From Streptomyces sp. SA15 (GTDB lineage: Bacteria; Actinomycetota; Actinomycetes; Streptomycetales; Streptomycetaceae), in NCBI RefSeq assembly GCF_002291145.1, contig NZ_NTGE01000059.1, positions 1 to 48,814 on the forward strand: a stretch of DNA of 48,814 nt, given 5' to 3'. This document shows, piece after piece, positions 25,494 through 35,164 of the stretch. Below the pieces are notes generated by a model. It did not search any database. It was given only the letters and a program-made list of their open reading frames with translations, and was not told the DNA's origin. Numbering within the stretch: position 1 is the first letter of the stretch; the number at the start of each line of letters is the position of its first letter. The position numbers and the translations under genes are program-made.

Positions 25494-25909
25494 CGGACTC
25501 CTTGGGAGAAGAGAGAGTCGCACAGTGCGCCGCACGGACCCGTGGTTGCGTACGTCCGGGGAACGCCGGGTATGTGCGGGAGCCGGGCAGGCGGGGCCGG
25601 GTGATCACCGGGCCTGGGCAGACATTAGGGAGCCGTTGGCCACGGACCGGTGTCCGGTTGCTCAAAGCTCGGTCAAAGGGTCCGCCGCTTCCTGAAGATT
25701 TGCTGTGTCTTGGGCGAGCCTTGTGGTGATCGGGAAGCAGGGCTTCCCCACCGCGGGGAAGCGGCCGGTTATGCGATCTGCTTCCCTCCGTGCGCGTATC
25801 GCCGTGCGTCGCTTAGGGGGCTCACCACGCGTTTCATCTCGCGGACGTACGCCGCTCGGCGCCGTATGCCGTCGCGCATGAACGCAGAAACGCATCAACT
25901 GGGGTGGGG
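25494..25909. other. Intergenic stretch upstream of the broken DUF1906 copy
   Basis: No gene seen. The last ~60 bases (CCGTATGCCGT ... ACTGGGGTGGGGATG) resemble the leader of the intact DUF1906 gene at 42191-42230 on the minus strand (CCGTATGCCGTGATCGCGAA TTGGGGTGGGGATG), so promoter-proximal DNA was duplicated with the gene. Confidence 0.4.
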
Positions 25910-26417
25910 ATGGCCGAGCATGGGCAGTCGAAGAAGCGCAGGTACATCACGTGGGCGGTGGCGGGGGCGGCCGTCGTCGCGGGAGTCGGGATCGCGGCGC
26001 AGACCTCGATGGCGGCCACGACCTGGCCCGCGCAGCCCACCTACACCGGCCGAGCCTTCGACACCAGCACCGCGCCCTCCCCGGCCGCGATGAGGGCATG
26101 GCACACCGGCTTCTACGGCGCCGCCGCTGTTTACGTCGGCGGCAGGAACCGCGGCTGTGCCCAGCCCAACCTCACCGCTTCCGGGGGAAGTCGGTCAGTT
26201 CCATCGGCTGGAAGCTCATCCCTATCTACGTCGGCTATACGTCGGCGCCCAGCCGCCCTGCCAGAAGAGCTCCAGCCCCGAGAAGCTCACCGCCTCCACC
26301 GCCGCGTCCCTCGGCGCGCAGGACGCGGCGGACGCGGTGGCCAAGGGGAGGGCGGCCTTGCCGAGCGATGTCCCGTTGTCTGTGACCGCCGGCGTTACGT
26401 TCTCCGTTCCGGAGTAA
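25910..26417 (+). pseudogene. DUF1906 (Rv2525c-like glycoside hydrolase) protein, broken paralogue
   Basis: Starts MAEHGQSKKRRYITWAVAGA (signal peptide), then TTWPAQPTYTGRAFDTSTAP and WHTGFYGAAAVYVGGRNRGC, colinear with the intact gene at 41363-42190. After NLTAS (about 26175) the frame is lost; homology resumes in a second frame (GKSVSSIGWKLIPIYVG) and, after about 26240, in a third (VGAQPPCQKSSSPEKLTAST AASLGAQDAADAVAKG). It ends in unrelated codons at 26417, having lost the second half of the catalytic domain. It is a decayed duplicate with at least two indels plus a truncation. Confidence 0.88.
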
Positions 26418-26869
26418 CAGGGCGAAGCACGGGTGGCGGTGAGAGCTCCGCGGTCGACGGCGTCGGCGCAGCTGAACCTAAGCAGTCCGCGCGGCCGCAA
26501 CCGCGTTCCTGACCGGTCTGACCAGAGGAAAGCCAGAATTCGGCCGTAGTTCACTCGCGCTCGTCCGCAGGCCCTCGAGCCCCATGCCGAGCGTCGCCGT
26601 GTCAGGGCCGGCCGGTGATGACGCAATGGCCGCACGGCTTCCACCTCTGTAGACCGTCGCGACGCCAGGGCCGCCCGGGCCGAGTAGGCCAGCAGAGGGA
26701 TGCCCTGCCAACCGCGTCGGAACCACTCGCCCTCCACGCTGTCGCGGCAGGTGTCGCTGCTCTCCGTGGTGATGACGTCGCCTGTGACGTCGGCGCCCCA
26801 GTGCCGGGGCACACGTGGGGCCCGTGGTCGTACTCGCTCAGCACCCGCTCGCCCTCGTGGCTCTTGCAG
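26418..26869. other. Intergenic stretch, probably decayed coding DNA
   Basis: Minus frames here change phase often; one reads HEGERVLSEYDHGPHV and another PRHWGADVTGD directly after it, suggesting an old reading frame running leftward from about 26977. Nothing else could be named. Confidence 0.3.
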
Positions 26870-26977
26870 TCATCGGCAACGGTTGCGGCCTGTCCGGTCG
26901 AGCCGCCTGGGGCGTCGGACCAGTCGTTTTTGTCTGATCTCGGCGGCGAACTCGCGGGCAAGGCGGCTGAGGGCCAT
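26870..26977 (-). pseudogene. Short N-terminal fragment of a conserved Streptomyces hypothetical protein
   Basis: ATG 26977 starts MALSRLAREFAAEIRQKRLV and stops after 35 codons at 26870. A one-base-shifted frame continues NDWSDAPGGSTGQA... and VLSEYDHG. As I recall, proteins opening MALSRLAREFAAEI(R)xxDWSDAP are common and uncharacterised in Streptomyces. The shift between 'EIRQK' and 'NDWSDAP' indicates decay. Function unknown. Confidence 0.4.
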
Positions 26978-27112
26978 GGTGCCCTCCGACAAGACGAGGT
27001 GGGACACCGTCCCCCGACGGGCCGGCCGGATGCAGGCCCTCGCGGCACCGGTCGTGGAAACCGTTTGGCCGACGGCCAGGTGGGGCAGGGGGTGTCTCTC
27101 CCCGCATGCGGG

Positions 27113-27400
27113 CTATCGGTCCGGACAGGGCCCGGCGCTGGCGTAGTAGCGGGCCCATGCCTGCTTGACGCGGTCCAGCACGGTGCCGTGTTCGGCTCCG
27201 TCGACGTTCAGCGGCGCGCGGAGACGGGAGATCAGTGCCGTCTCCAGCGGGACGGGATCGGGGCGCTGGCTCCAGGTAAGGGTGAGGTGCCGGTGCATCC
27301 AGTCGGTGAGGCGCTGCTCGTCTTGGCCGACCAGGAAGTTCGGTCTTCCAGGTGCGGGTGCGATAGCCGTTGGAGCCGCAGGCATGGCAGTGATCAGTAG
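27113..27400 (-). pseudogene. GIY-YIG nuclease-like C-terminal fragment
   Basis: The minus frame ending at 27113 encodes FLVGQDEQRLTDWMHRHLTL, TWSQRPDPVPLETALISRLR, APLNVDGAEHGTVLDRVKQA. The order 'L..WM..HL.v.W......LE..LI..L..PLNL.gN.H' is that of the C-terminal half of short GIY-YIG-family proteins in actinobacteria (the Glu and the Asn-rich end). The N-terminal GIY...YIG strand and catalytic Arg are not visible upstream, where the frame has unrelated Pro/Arg-rich sequence. Probably truncated. Confidence 0.55.
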
Positions 27401-27775
27401 CCGGCGGTCGGCCGTCGGGTAGGTGGCCCTGTTCCCGACCTGCCCAAGCGTGAGGTCGCCGGGCCCGCCGAGGCCCCTCGTCGGTGCCGCAGAGTCACTG
27501 GCCGCCTGGCCAACGCGAGTCCCGGAGCCACCGCGCGAGAAGCATGAACTTCGCCTGGGCGGGGGCCGGCTAACCCCATGGGGGGCGGGCGGCCGTGGGC
27601 GCCGCCGATCACGGCTTCGTAAAGGATCGACGGGGGATTCCTGTGCCTTCCGTGGACAGTTGGCGAGAAACCGATGTCCGATCGGCGGCCCCTTGTCCGA
27701 TTCTGCTTGGTGATCGCGTGGCGGCCGCATGGGGGAATGCCTGATTCCGCGGCCATGAACGAGTCAAGAGTTTCC
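27401..27775. other. Intergenic stretch upstream of the RHS gene
   Basis: No gene supported on either strand; frames are arginine- and proline-rich shadows. It gives way to the promoter region of the RHS protein gene. Confidence 0.35.
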
Positions 27776-27804
27776 TTGACACAAGAGACTTGAGCGCAAT
27801 CTGA
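27776..27804 (+). promoter_or_regulatory. Candidate promoter of the RHS gene
   Basis: TTGACA (27776-27781), a 17-nt spacer, then ATCTGA (27799-27804). The -35 is a consensus match and the -10 is weak. TCAAG/CTTGA inverted motifs surround the -35 (GTCAAGAGTTTCCTTGAC and further ACTTGA), which could be a regulator site. The leader to the start codon would be about 115 nt. Confidence 0.45.
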
Positions 27805-27882
27805 GGGCGTGTTCTCCCTGTTCAGACGCGGTCTCGTTCACCTGGAAGACACCTGACTCCCTTTCCCTCACTCCCTATTCGG

Positions 27883-27900
27883 GGGATGCGCCCGCATCCC
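27883..27900 (+). promoter_or_regulatory. Perfect 8-bp hairpin in the RHS leader
   Basis: GGGATGCG (27883-27890), CC, CGCATCCC (27893-27900), with no mismatch. It ends 13 nt before the ribosome-binding site GGAGGGG, so it lies in the untranslated leader if the promoter at 27776 is right. It could be an operator or an RNA hairpin affecting translation. Confidence 0.55.
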
Positions 27901-27925
27901 TGACCGGTTTGTTGGAGGGGTGTTG

Positions 27926-30900
27926 ATGAGACACAACCCGTGGCGGTTGGGGTCGCCACGCAGAGTGAACCGGCTGAGACGGACAGCCCTCGCGGTGGCC
28001 GCAGTGCTGGCGGCGGAGACGGCGCTGGTGTCGTTGGGCACGGGGGCTGCCTTCGCGGCCGATTCGGGTACGACAGAGACGGCGACCACGGTGTCCGACG
28101 CCAAGCCGGCGGCCTCATCGGCGGATTCGATAGCGTCGGCCATGCTGATGGCACGGATGCAGAACCGGAAGATCGAGGTGCTGTCGCAGCGGACGGCGGA
28201 TTCGACGACCTACGCGATGCCGAGCGGGGAACTGCAGACGGAGGCGTACGCCGGACCTGTCCGGGTGAAGCAGGACGGCAAGTGGAAGGACATCGACACC
28301 TCGCTGTCCGACACCGGCTCCGACCTCACACCGGGCGCCGCGGCGGCGGACATCGCGGTGTCCGACGGCGGGGACAAGCAGCTCGCCTCGGTGACCAAGG
28401 GCAACGAGACCTTCGGGCTGGGCTGGGAGAACAACCTGCCGAGCCCGACAGTCAGGGACAACACCGCCTCGTACGACCTGGGCAGCGGACAGACCCTCTC
28501 GGTCACCGCGCTGGCACAGGGCTTCTCGGAGAACATCAAGCTGACCCAGCAGCCGGACGGAGACGCGGTCTCCTACCGGATTCCGCTCAACCTGGACGGG
28601 GTGAAGCTGTCCCAGGCCGACTCCGGGCATCTGCTGCTGAAGAACAGTGACGGTGACCTGGTGGCGGAGGCGCCGGCGCCGATGATGTGGGACGCCTCCA
28701 AGGACTCGGCGTCCGGTGAGTCGGCGCACCAGGAGCAGGTCGCGACGAAGATCGAGACCGCTTCGGACGGTTCACAGAGCCTGGTGCTCACCCCGGACAA
28801 GGACTTCCTGGCCACGGCCACCTACCCGGTGACGGTGGATCCGACCACGACGCTGGCGGTCACCACCGACACCTGGGTGCAGAACCCGGACTACCCCGAC
28901 TCGCAGATCTCCTCGCAGGAGCTGAAGTCGGGCACGTACGACTCCGGCAGCGATGTGGCGCGTTCGTATCTCAAGTTCGACGTGTCGAAGTTCGCCGGCA
29001 AGCACATCACCGGCGGGACGATGTCGCTGTACAACTACTACTCGGCGACCTGCTCCACCTCCGGGGCGGCCACGGTGGCGAAGCGGATCACCTCCTCGTG
29101 GTCCTCGTCATCGATCACCTGGGGCGCACAGCCGTCCACCACCACCACGGGCATGGCCTCCAACACCGGCCACTGGGGCTACGACTCCAACTGCCCGGCG
29201 AACTGGTCGAACTGGAACCTGCAGTCGATCGTGCAGTCGTGGGCCGACGGTGCCACGAACTACGGTCTCCAGATCCGCGGCGACGACGAGAAGGACTCCA
29301 CCACCTGGCGGCGCTTCCGCTCAGCGAACTACACCACCTCAGGCTACGCGCCGAAACTGACGGTGACGTACAACTCGTACCCGTCGGTGCCGAGTTCGCT
29401 GGCGATCTCGCCCTCCCAGGTCAACGCCTACAACGGAACCCGGTACGCCACCTCGCTCACGCCGACCCTGTCGGCGAAGGTGACCGACCCGGACGGGGCC
29501 GGCACCAAGGCCCAGTTCGAGGTGACCGCGGACCCGGCGTACGCGGACACCACCTACTCCTACACCGGCACCTCCGCCTCGGTGGCCTCCGGCTCGACGG
29601 CCCAGCTGACGATCCCGTCCGCCTCCGCCCTTCCGGCGGGCAAGCACCTGCGCTACCGGGTGCGGGCCAACGACGGCACCGACTACGGGTCCTGGTCCGG
29701 ATACACCACGTTCATGCTGAACACGGACGCGCCCGCCGCGCCGACCGTCACGTGTGACACGTACGACGAGAACGGCTGGAACGCGAAGGCTTCCAGCGCG
29801 GTGTCGTGCACGCTCGATACCTCCTCGTCGGACGGCGCCGGCTACTACTGGGCCCTGGACGACTCCTCGGTGCCGAACAAGAAGCTGGACACCACCGACG
29901 GCTCCGGCGGTGATGCACAGACCGTCAGCATCGACCCGGCGAACGGCTGGCACACGCTGTACGCCCGCACCGTCGACGCCGCCGGCAACCTGTCCTCCGC
30001 CACCACCAAGTACTCCTTCGGCGTGGGCGCGGAGGGCGCGGCGGTCATCTCTCCGCAGGACGGTGACACCACCGCCCGCCGGCTGACCCTGTCGGCCAAG
30101 GGCATGACCAGCTACACCGGGGTGACCTGGGAGTACCGGCGCGGCGAGACCGACGGCTGGCACACCGTGCCCGTGGGTGACGTAACCGACTCCGGCAACG
30201 CCGTGTCCGCCTGGCCGGTCGCCGTCACAGGCGGCACCGCCACCAAGCTGGTGTGGAACACGGTCAACTCGCTGGCCGAGGACGGTGTGATCCAGCTGCG
30301 GGCCGTGTTCACGGACGGCATCAGCACCGGCCACTCGCAGACCGTCGGGGTCACCCTCGACCGCGACGCCGGCACCGCCCCGACCGCCGAGGTCGGCCCC
30401 GGCACGGTGAACGAACTCACCGGTGACTACGCCCTGTCGGCCACGGACGCCTCCGCATTCTCGGCGGACGTGGAGCGCACGTACTCCTCGCGCGCCAACG
30501 ACAAGGACAGCGAGGGCCAGGCACAGATCTTCGGCCCCGGCTGGACTTCCGCCATCGACGCCGCCGACAGCGACTACACGCAGATCCGCAAGACCTCCGC
30601 CACCTCAGTGGAACTGCTCAAGGCGGACGGCAGCACGATCGCCTTCACAGCGACCTCCGGTGGCGGCTGGCAGCCGGAGACCGGCGCCGAGGGCATGACG
30701 CTGACGGGCAGCCTGTCCGACACGAAGTTCACGCTGGCCGACACCGACGCCAACACCACGGTGTTCGCGAAGGCCGCCGCCTCGGTCCCGACCTGGACCC
30801 TGTCCTCGTCGGCCACCTCCGCGTCCGACTCCACCGTCACCACCGCCTCCGAGACCGACGACACAGGCAAGCTGGCCCGCCCGAAGTATGTGATCTCCCC

Positions 30901-33900
30901 GACGACCGGAGTCTCGGCCACGACCTGTCAGACCGCCCCCGCAACCAAGGGCTGCCGGGTCCTGGAGTTCGTCTACGCGGACTCCACGACGGGCACCGAC
31001 TCCGCCCCCGGCGACTACAAGGGCCAGGTCAAGGCGATCAAGCTGTGGGCCACCGACCCGGGTGCCTCCGCCGCCACCGCCGAGACTGTCGCCTCCTACG
31101 CCTACGACGCCTCCGGCCGGCTCCGTCAGGTGTGGGACCCGCGCATCAGCCCCGCGCTGAAGACGCAGTACACGTACGACTCCGACGGCCGGGTCGCCAC
31201 CCTCACCAAGCCCGGTGAGCTGCCCTGGACCTTCACCTACGGCAAGGCCGGCTCGGCCCTGACCGCGGGCGCGGGCATGCTGCTGAGCGCCTCACGGCCG
31301 GCGCTAGCCCAGGGGAGCGCGAGCAGCACGTCGGGTACGGCGACCACGACAGTGGTGTACGACATTCCGTTGACCGGTACCGGCGCCCCGCACCAGATGG
31401 ACGCTGGCACGGTCGCCACCTGGGGCCAGGCCGAGGCACCGACCGACGCCACCGCCGTCTTCCCGGCCGACAGCGTCCCCGCCTCCAGCACCGGAAGCAA
31501 CCTGACCGCCGGCACCTACGCCCGCGCCACCATCACCTACATCAACGCCGACGGCGAGCAGACCAACGCCGCGACGCCCGGCGGCGCCATCACCGTCGCC
31601 GACCACGACGAGTACGGCCACGAGGTCACCAGCCTGACGGCCGCCAACCGGGAACTCGCCCTCGGCACGAGCGACGGCGCCGCCGACAAGCTCGCCGCCC
31701 TCGGCCTGACCGACCTGTCCACCGCGGACCGGGCCCGGCAACTCGCCACCGTCTCGGACTACTCCGCCGACGGCAAGCGGCTCCTCGACGAGTACGGCCC
31801 GCTGCACCAGATCACCCTCAGCGGCGAACTCAAGGGCACCAGCGGCACGCTGGCCGCCGGCAGCGTGATTCCGGCCCGGTCGCACACGTCGTACACCTAC
31901 GACGAGAACCGGCCCTCCGGCGCGGCGGTCTCGGACCTGGTCACCACCACGGTGAACGGAGCCACGGTCGCCGGATACTCCTCGGACGGCGACACCACCG
32001 CCATCACCACCACCTACGACTGGTCGACCGGCCAGCAGAAAGCCACGCAGGGCGGTGCCACCACCGGCACCGTGACGTCGTACGACAGCGCCGGCCGGGT
32101 GGCTACGACGCGCACCGCCGGTTCGTCCGGCTCCGACGCGGACACCCTCACCTACACCTACTACACCGCGGACGGCTCGGGCACCTGCGGCGCCCGTCCC
32201 GAATGGGCCGGACTGCTGTGCAGGACGGCGCCCGCGGCCGCGATCACGAACGGCGGCAGCAACCCCACCGAGGCGGTCACCACCGTCTACACCTACGACC
32301 GCCGGGGCCAGACGGCCACCAAGGCCGAGACCGCGAACGGCGTGACCCGCACCACGACCATCACCACGGACAGCGCGGGCCGCAACGTCAAGAGCGCCGT
32401 CACCGGCGGCACCGGCAAGGAGACCCCCGCCACCACCCTCACCTACGACCAGAACAATGGTCAGATCGCGACCCAGTCCTCGGGCGGCCAGAGCGTCTCC
32501 TACACCTACGACAGCCTCGGCCGGCTCCTGTCGTACGGCGACGGCGCGGGCAACACCACCACCCGGGCCTACGACGTCCTCGGCCAGACCGTCAAGACCA
32601 CCGACTCGGCGCCCTCCACCGTGACCTACGCCTACGACACGGCAGGGAACGTGAAGAGCCTGACGGACTCGGTCGCCGGCACCTTCACCGGCACGTACGA
32701 CGCCGACGGCACCCTCATCTCCGAGGGCCTGCCCGGCGGCTACAGCCTGGCCGTCAGCACCGACACGGCGGGCAACCAGACCAGCCGTGAGTACACCGCG
32801 TCCGACGGCACCACCGTCGCCTCCGACACGGCCCAGTACTCGGCGAGCGGGCAGCAGCTCGGTCACACCCAGACCGACGGCCCGAGCATCGACACCGCCT
32901 ACGCCTACGACAGTGCCGGACGCCTCACCCAGGCCACCGACACCACCGGCACCGGCTGCACCACCCGTGCCTACAGCTTCGACGGAAACAGCAACCGCAG
33001 CTCGCTGAAGACCACCTCGGACGACTGCGACAGCAGCACCGCCGACGCCACGACGACCACCACGTCCTACACCTACGACTCGGCCGACCGTCTGGTGAAC
33101 TCCGGCTACGCGTACGACGCTTTCGGCCGCATTACCACCAGCGGTGACACCAGCCTGTCGTACTACACCAACGACCTCGTCGCCTCGGAGACCGTCGGCT
33201 CCACTCGCAACACGTGGAGCCTCGACGCCGCCTACCGCCTCGCTGTCCAGACCACCCAGACCAAGGACTCGAACGGCACGTGGACCGACACCGCAACGGT
33301 CACCAACCACTACGGCTGCGGTTGTGACAGCCCCACCTGGAGCGTATCCAGCCAGGGCATCAGCCGTGACGTCCGAGACCTCGAAGACGGTCTGGGAGCC
33401 ACGACCTCGGCAAGCGGTGATGTCGTCCTGCAGTTCACCAACACTCACGGCGACGTCACCGTCCGGCAGCCGCTGGACGCCGCAGCATCCAGTAGCGTTC
33501 AGCACTTCGACGAATACGGCAACGCGCTGGACACGGCCGTTGACAGCACCTACGGATGGCTCGGCCGATACCAGCGGCCGTCCAGCACACTCAGCAGGGT
33601 CGTTCTGATGGGCGTGCGCCTCTACGCCCCGGCCACCGGCCGGTTCCTGACCACCGACCCGGTGTATGGAGGCAACTCCGACGCCTACACCTACCCGAGC
33701 GACCCGGTGAACGATCTCGACCTGACCGGACGCCTGCGGTTCTCGTGGCATTACTACGGTCTGCGTATCCGCTTCAACAAGCATGAGACAGCGCAGGCCG
33801 AGAGCTGGGCCGGGCTGAGCGGTAAGGCGGGCACCATCGCGTCGCTGCTGAAAATCGCGAAGGCCACGGCTCTCAACTTCCTCTCGATCGACACTTACTT

Positions 33901-34021
33901 CATCGAGAAGAAGGCGAAATGGGCCCAGAAGGTCGGTCACTGCCTCGAACTGCAGTGGTGGTGGCTGTATCCGGGATTCGTTCCCTACACCTACTGGGGT
34001 AGAGCGAACGGCTGCAGGTAA
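27926..34021 (+). CDS. Secreted DNRLRE/RHS-YD-repeat protein with variable C-terminal tip (candidate polymorphic toxin)
   Basis: A 2031-residue exported protein; ATG 27926 follows GGAGGGG. The signal peptide is MRHNPWRLGSPRRVNRLRRT plus a hydrophobic core ending GAAFA. Residues about 300-490 form a DNRLRE-like beta domain (TTDTWVQNPDYPDSQISSQE; SYLKFDVSKFAGKHITGG; WRRFRSANYTT). Fibronectin-like modules follow to about 800. From about 818 (NELTGDYALSATDASAFSAD) an RHS shell runs, with YD repeats such as YTYDSDGRVATL, YTYDSLGRLLSYGDGAGNTT and YAYDSAGRLTQATDTTG. The core ends with GVRLYAPATGRFLTTDPVYG ... YTYPSDPVNDLDLTGR (about 1896-1935). The last ~95 residues are unrelated to RHS: basic and aromatic-rich, with an amphipathic stretch GKAGTIASLLKIAKATALNF and an end GHCLELQWWWLYPGF...NGCR holding two Cys. 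In RHS systems the shell encloses such a tip, which is the toxin. Confidence 0.88.
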   Translation: MRHNPWRLGSPRRVNRLRRTALAVAAVLAAETALVSLGTGAAFAADSGTTETATTVSDAKPAASSADSIASAMLMARMQNRKIEVLSQRTADSTTYAMPSGELQTEAYAGPVRVKQDGKWKDIDTSLSDTGSDLTPGAAAADIAVSDGGDKQLASVTKGNETFGLGWENNLPSPTVRDNTASYDLGSGQTLSVTALAQGFSENIKLTQQPDGDAVSYRIPLNLDGVKLSQADSGHLLLKNSDGDLVAEAPAPMMWDASKDSASGESAHQEQVATKIETASDGSQSLVLTPDKDFLATATYPVTVDPTTTLAVTTDTWVQNPDYPDSQISSQELKSGTYDSGSDVARSYLKFDVSKFAGKHITGGTMSLYNYYSATCSTSGAATVAKRITSSWSSSSITWGAQPSTTTTGMASNTGHWGYDSNCPANWSNWNLQSIVQSWADGATNYGLQIRGDDEKDSTTWRRFRSANYTTSGYAPKLTVTYNSYPSVPSSLAISPSQVNAYNGTRYATSLTPTLSAKVTDPDGAGTKAQFEVTADPAYADTTYSYTGTSASVASGSTAQLTIPSASALPAGKHLRYRVRANDGTDYGSWSGYTTFMLNTDAPAAPTVTCDTYDENGWNAKASSAVSCTLDTSSSDGAGYYWALDDSSVPNKKLDTTDGSGGDAQTVSIDPANGWHTLYARTVDAAGNLSSATTKYSFGVGAEGAAVISPQDGDTTARRLTLSAKGMTSYTGVTWEYRRGETDGWHTVPVGDVTDSGNAVSAWPVAVTGGTATKLVWNTVNSLAEDGVIQLRAVFTDGISTGHSQTVGVTLDRDAGTAPTAEVGPGTVNELTGDYALSATDASAFSADVERTYSSRANDKDSEGQAQIFGPGWTSAIDAADSDYTQIRKTSATSVELLKADGSTIAFTATSGGGWQPETGAEGMTLTGSLSDTKFTLADTDANTTVFAKAAASVPTWTLSSSATSASDSTVTTASETDDTGKLARPKYVISPTTGVSATTCQTAPATKGCRVLEFVYADSTTGTDSAPGDYKGQVKAIKLWATDPGASAATAETVASYAYDASGRLRQVWDPRISPALKTQYTYDSDGRVATLTKPGELPWTFTYGKAGSALTAGAGMLLSASRPALAQGSASSTSGTATTTVVYDIPLTGTGAPHQMDAGTVATWGQAEAPTDATAVFPADSVPASSTGSNLTAGTYARATITYINADGEQTNAATPGGAITVADHDEYGHEVTSLTAANRELALGTSDGAADKLAALGLTDLSTADRARQLATVSDYSADGKRLLDEYGPLHQITLSGELKGTSGTLAAGSVIPARSHTSYTYDENRPSGAAVSDLVTTTVNGATVAGYSSDGDTTAITTTYDWSTGQQKATQGGATTGTVTSYDSAGRVATTRTAGSSGSDADTLTYTYYTADGSGTCGARPEWAGLLCRTAPAAAITNGGSNPTEAVTTVYTYDRRGQTATKAETANGVTRTTTITTDSAGRNVKSAVTGGTGKETPATTLTYDQNNGQIATQSSGGQSVSYTYDSLGRLLSYGDGAGNTTTRAYDVLGQTVKTTDSAPSTVTYAYDTAGNVKSLTDSVAGTFTGTYDADGTLISEGLPGGYSLAVSTDTAGNQTSREYTASDGTTVASDTAQYSASGQQLGHTQTDGPSIDTAYAYDSAGRLTQATDTTGTGCTTRAYSFDGNSNRSSLKTTSDDCDSSTADATTTTTSYTYDSADRLVNSGYAYDAFGRITTSGDTSLSYYTNDLVASETVGSTRNTWSLDAAYRLAVQTTQTKDSNGTWTDTATVTNHYGCGCDSPTWSVSSQGISRDVRDLEDGLGATTSASGDVVLQFTNTHGDVTVRQPLDAAASSSVQHFDEYGNALDTAVDSTYGWLGRYQRPSSTLSRVVLMGVRLYAPATGRFLTTDPVYGGNSDAYTYPSDPVNDLDLTGRLRFSWHYYGLRIRFNKHETAQAESWAGLSGKAGTIASLLKIAKATALNFLSIDTYFIEKKAKWAQKVGHCLELQWWWLYPGFVPYTYWGRANGCR

Positions 34022-34094
34022 GCCGGACGAACACTGAGCGGATGGCGGCCCGTATGTACCCGGCCGCCACCCGCCCTGTACACGAGAGGTAGTC

Positions 34095-34382
34095 ATGCTG
34101 ATCATCGAAACACTGCAGGTCGTGTTCACCGTCGCAGTCCTGGTCCTGGCGACCGAGAAGCAGGTGGCGAACCCCCTCCTGCTCTGGACCGCAACAGGAT
34201 TCGGAACGAGCCAGATAATCACCGCGCTGGGCGGGGGACTGGCCGACAGTTTCTTCCGGCTCTTCGTCGCTGTGTTCGCCACGATAGTGATCGACAAGTG
34301 GAGAACGGAGCGCGGAGTCTCCACTTGGATGGCGGGTCCCGCCGCTCTGCTGTCAGGACTGCTGATCGGTTGGGCTGCCTGA
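34095..34382 (+). CDS. Small membrane protein, candidate immunity partner of the RHS tip
   Basis: A 95-residue protein, ATG 34095 preceded by AGAGGTAG, 73 nt after the RHS stop and on the same strand. It is almost entirely hydrophobic: about residues 2-20 (LIIETLQVVFTVAVLVLATE), 29-50 (LWTATGFGTSQIITALGGGL), 52-67 (FRLFVAVFATIVIDKW) and 78-94 (GPAALLSGLLIGWAA). No family was recognised. Immunity genes of RHS/YD toxins lie directly downstream of the toxin tip, and membrane-spanning immunity proteins usually go with membrane-acting toxins. The pairing is inference from position, size and topology. Confidence 0.65.
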   Translation: MLIIETLQVVFTVAVLVLATEKQVANPLLLWTATGFGTSQIITALGGGLADSFFRLFVAVFATIVIDKWRTERGVSTWMAGPAALLSGLLIGWAA

Positions 34383-34394
34383 GGAGCATTTGAT

Positions 34395-34600
34395 TTAGGA
34401 AGAGAGCACCTTGTGTCCTAGGTAGCTTCCTCGCCAGGTGGGTGCGGTCTCGTCCGTGATGCGCTTGGCGAGGTTGTCGATCGAGGCAATGTGGATCATG
34501 GCTTCGGAGCTGGTGGGGAGGGTCTCGTAGTCGCGGGCCAGCCGCCGACGGAGCCTGATCCATCCCAGGCTTCGCTCGACGCCCCAGCTCCCTTTGACGA
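34395..34600 (-). pseudogene. IS5-family transposase C-terminal remnant
   Basis: The minus frame has VKGSWGVERSLGWIRLRRRL, ARDYETLPTSSEAMIHIASI, DNLAKRITDETAPTWRGSYL and a stop at 34395. The 'WxVERSLGWxxRxRRLxRDYExxPxSSExMIHxAxI' block is the IS5 (IS427-group-like) C-terminus with the catalytic Glu. At about 34600 it abuts the MATE transporter fragment, so this IS end sits where the 5' part of that gene used to be. Confidence 0.8.
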
Positions 34601-35164
34601 GGTCGGCAGCGCCGCCCTGGCTGCGCGCACCGCCGTCAACCAGCTCATCTATATCGTCTTCCAGATCGCCCTCGGCCTGTCCCACGCCGCATCCCTCAAC
34701 GTCAGCCGCGAACTCGCCCTGGACCGGACCGACGCGGCCGGCGTCTCAAGAACACCGCGCTGGCGTGCGCGGCGGCCGTGATGGCCGTGGTCGGCGTCGT
34801 CTACCTCACCGTCCCCGGCCTGGTGCTGCGCCCCTTCCTCGACCCGTCGGCCACCGACGGGAACCGCGCCACCAACCTCCTCCTGATCGCCGCCGTCCTG
34901 CTGTTCTTCGACTGCACCCAGAACATCGGCGTCGGACTGCTGCGCGGACTCGACGACACCAAGAGCGGCTTCCGCATCACGCTCGTCGGCTGCTGGCTGA
35001 TCGGGCTGCCCGCCGCCTGGCTGTTCGGTCAGCCGGCCGGCCTGGATACCGTCGGCGTCTGGCTCGGCCTCCTCACCGGCCTCGCCGCCACCGCCCTGCT
35101 CCTGCTGCGCCGCTACCACCAGGCCCTGACCCTCCGCGCGGCCGGACAGCTGGCCGTCGCCTGA
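34601..35164 (+). pseudogene. MATE-family efflux transporter, C-terminal part, truncated and frameshifted
   Basis: From the IS junction the first frame reads VGSAALAARTAVNQLIYIVF, QIALGLSHAASLNVSRELAL DRTDAAG, typical of the second half of MATE/NorM exporters. Near 34745 the phase changes, and the frame KNTALACAAAVMAVVGVVYL continues TVPGLVLRPFLDPSATDGNR, FFDCTQNIGVGLLRGLDDTK and LVGCWLIGLPAAWLFGQPAG to the stop at 35164. About 185 of the usual ~450 residues survive. MATE proteins export cationic drugs against Na+ or H+; this one cannot work. Confidence 0.85.

Noticed and set aside
31080..33200. Repeated TACGCCTACGAC / ACCTACGAC words, considered as a tandem repeat or CRISPR-like array
   Set aside because: They encode the YD repeats of the RHS protein, are irregularly spaced and lie in frame; no constant repeat with unique spacers.
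31304..34324. A 1006-codon open frame on the minus strand opposite the RHS gene
   Set aside because: Shadow frame caused by GC bias at third positions; valine/glycine/arginine-rich, with no domain, while the plus strand has clear RHS repeats.
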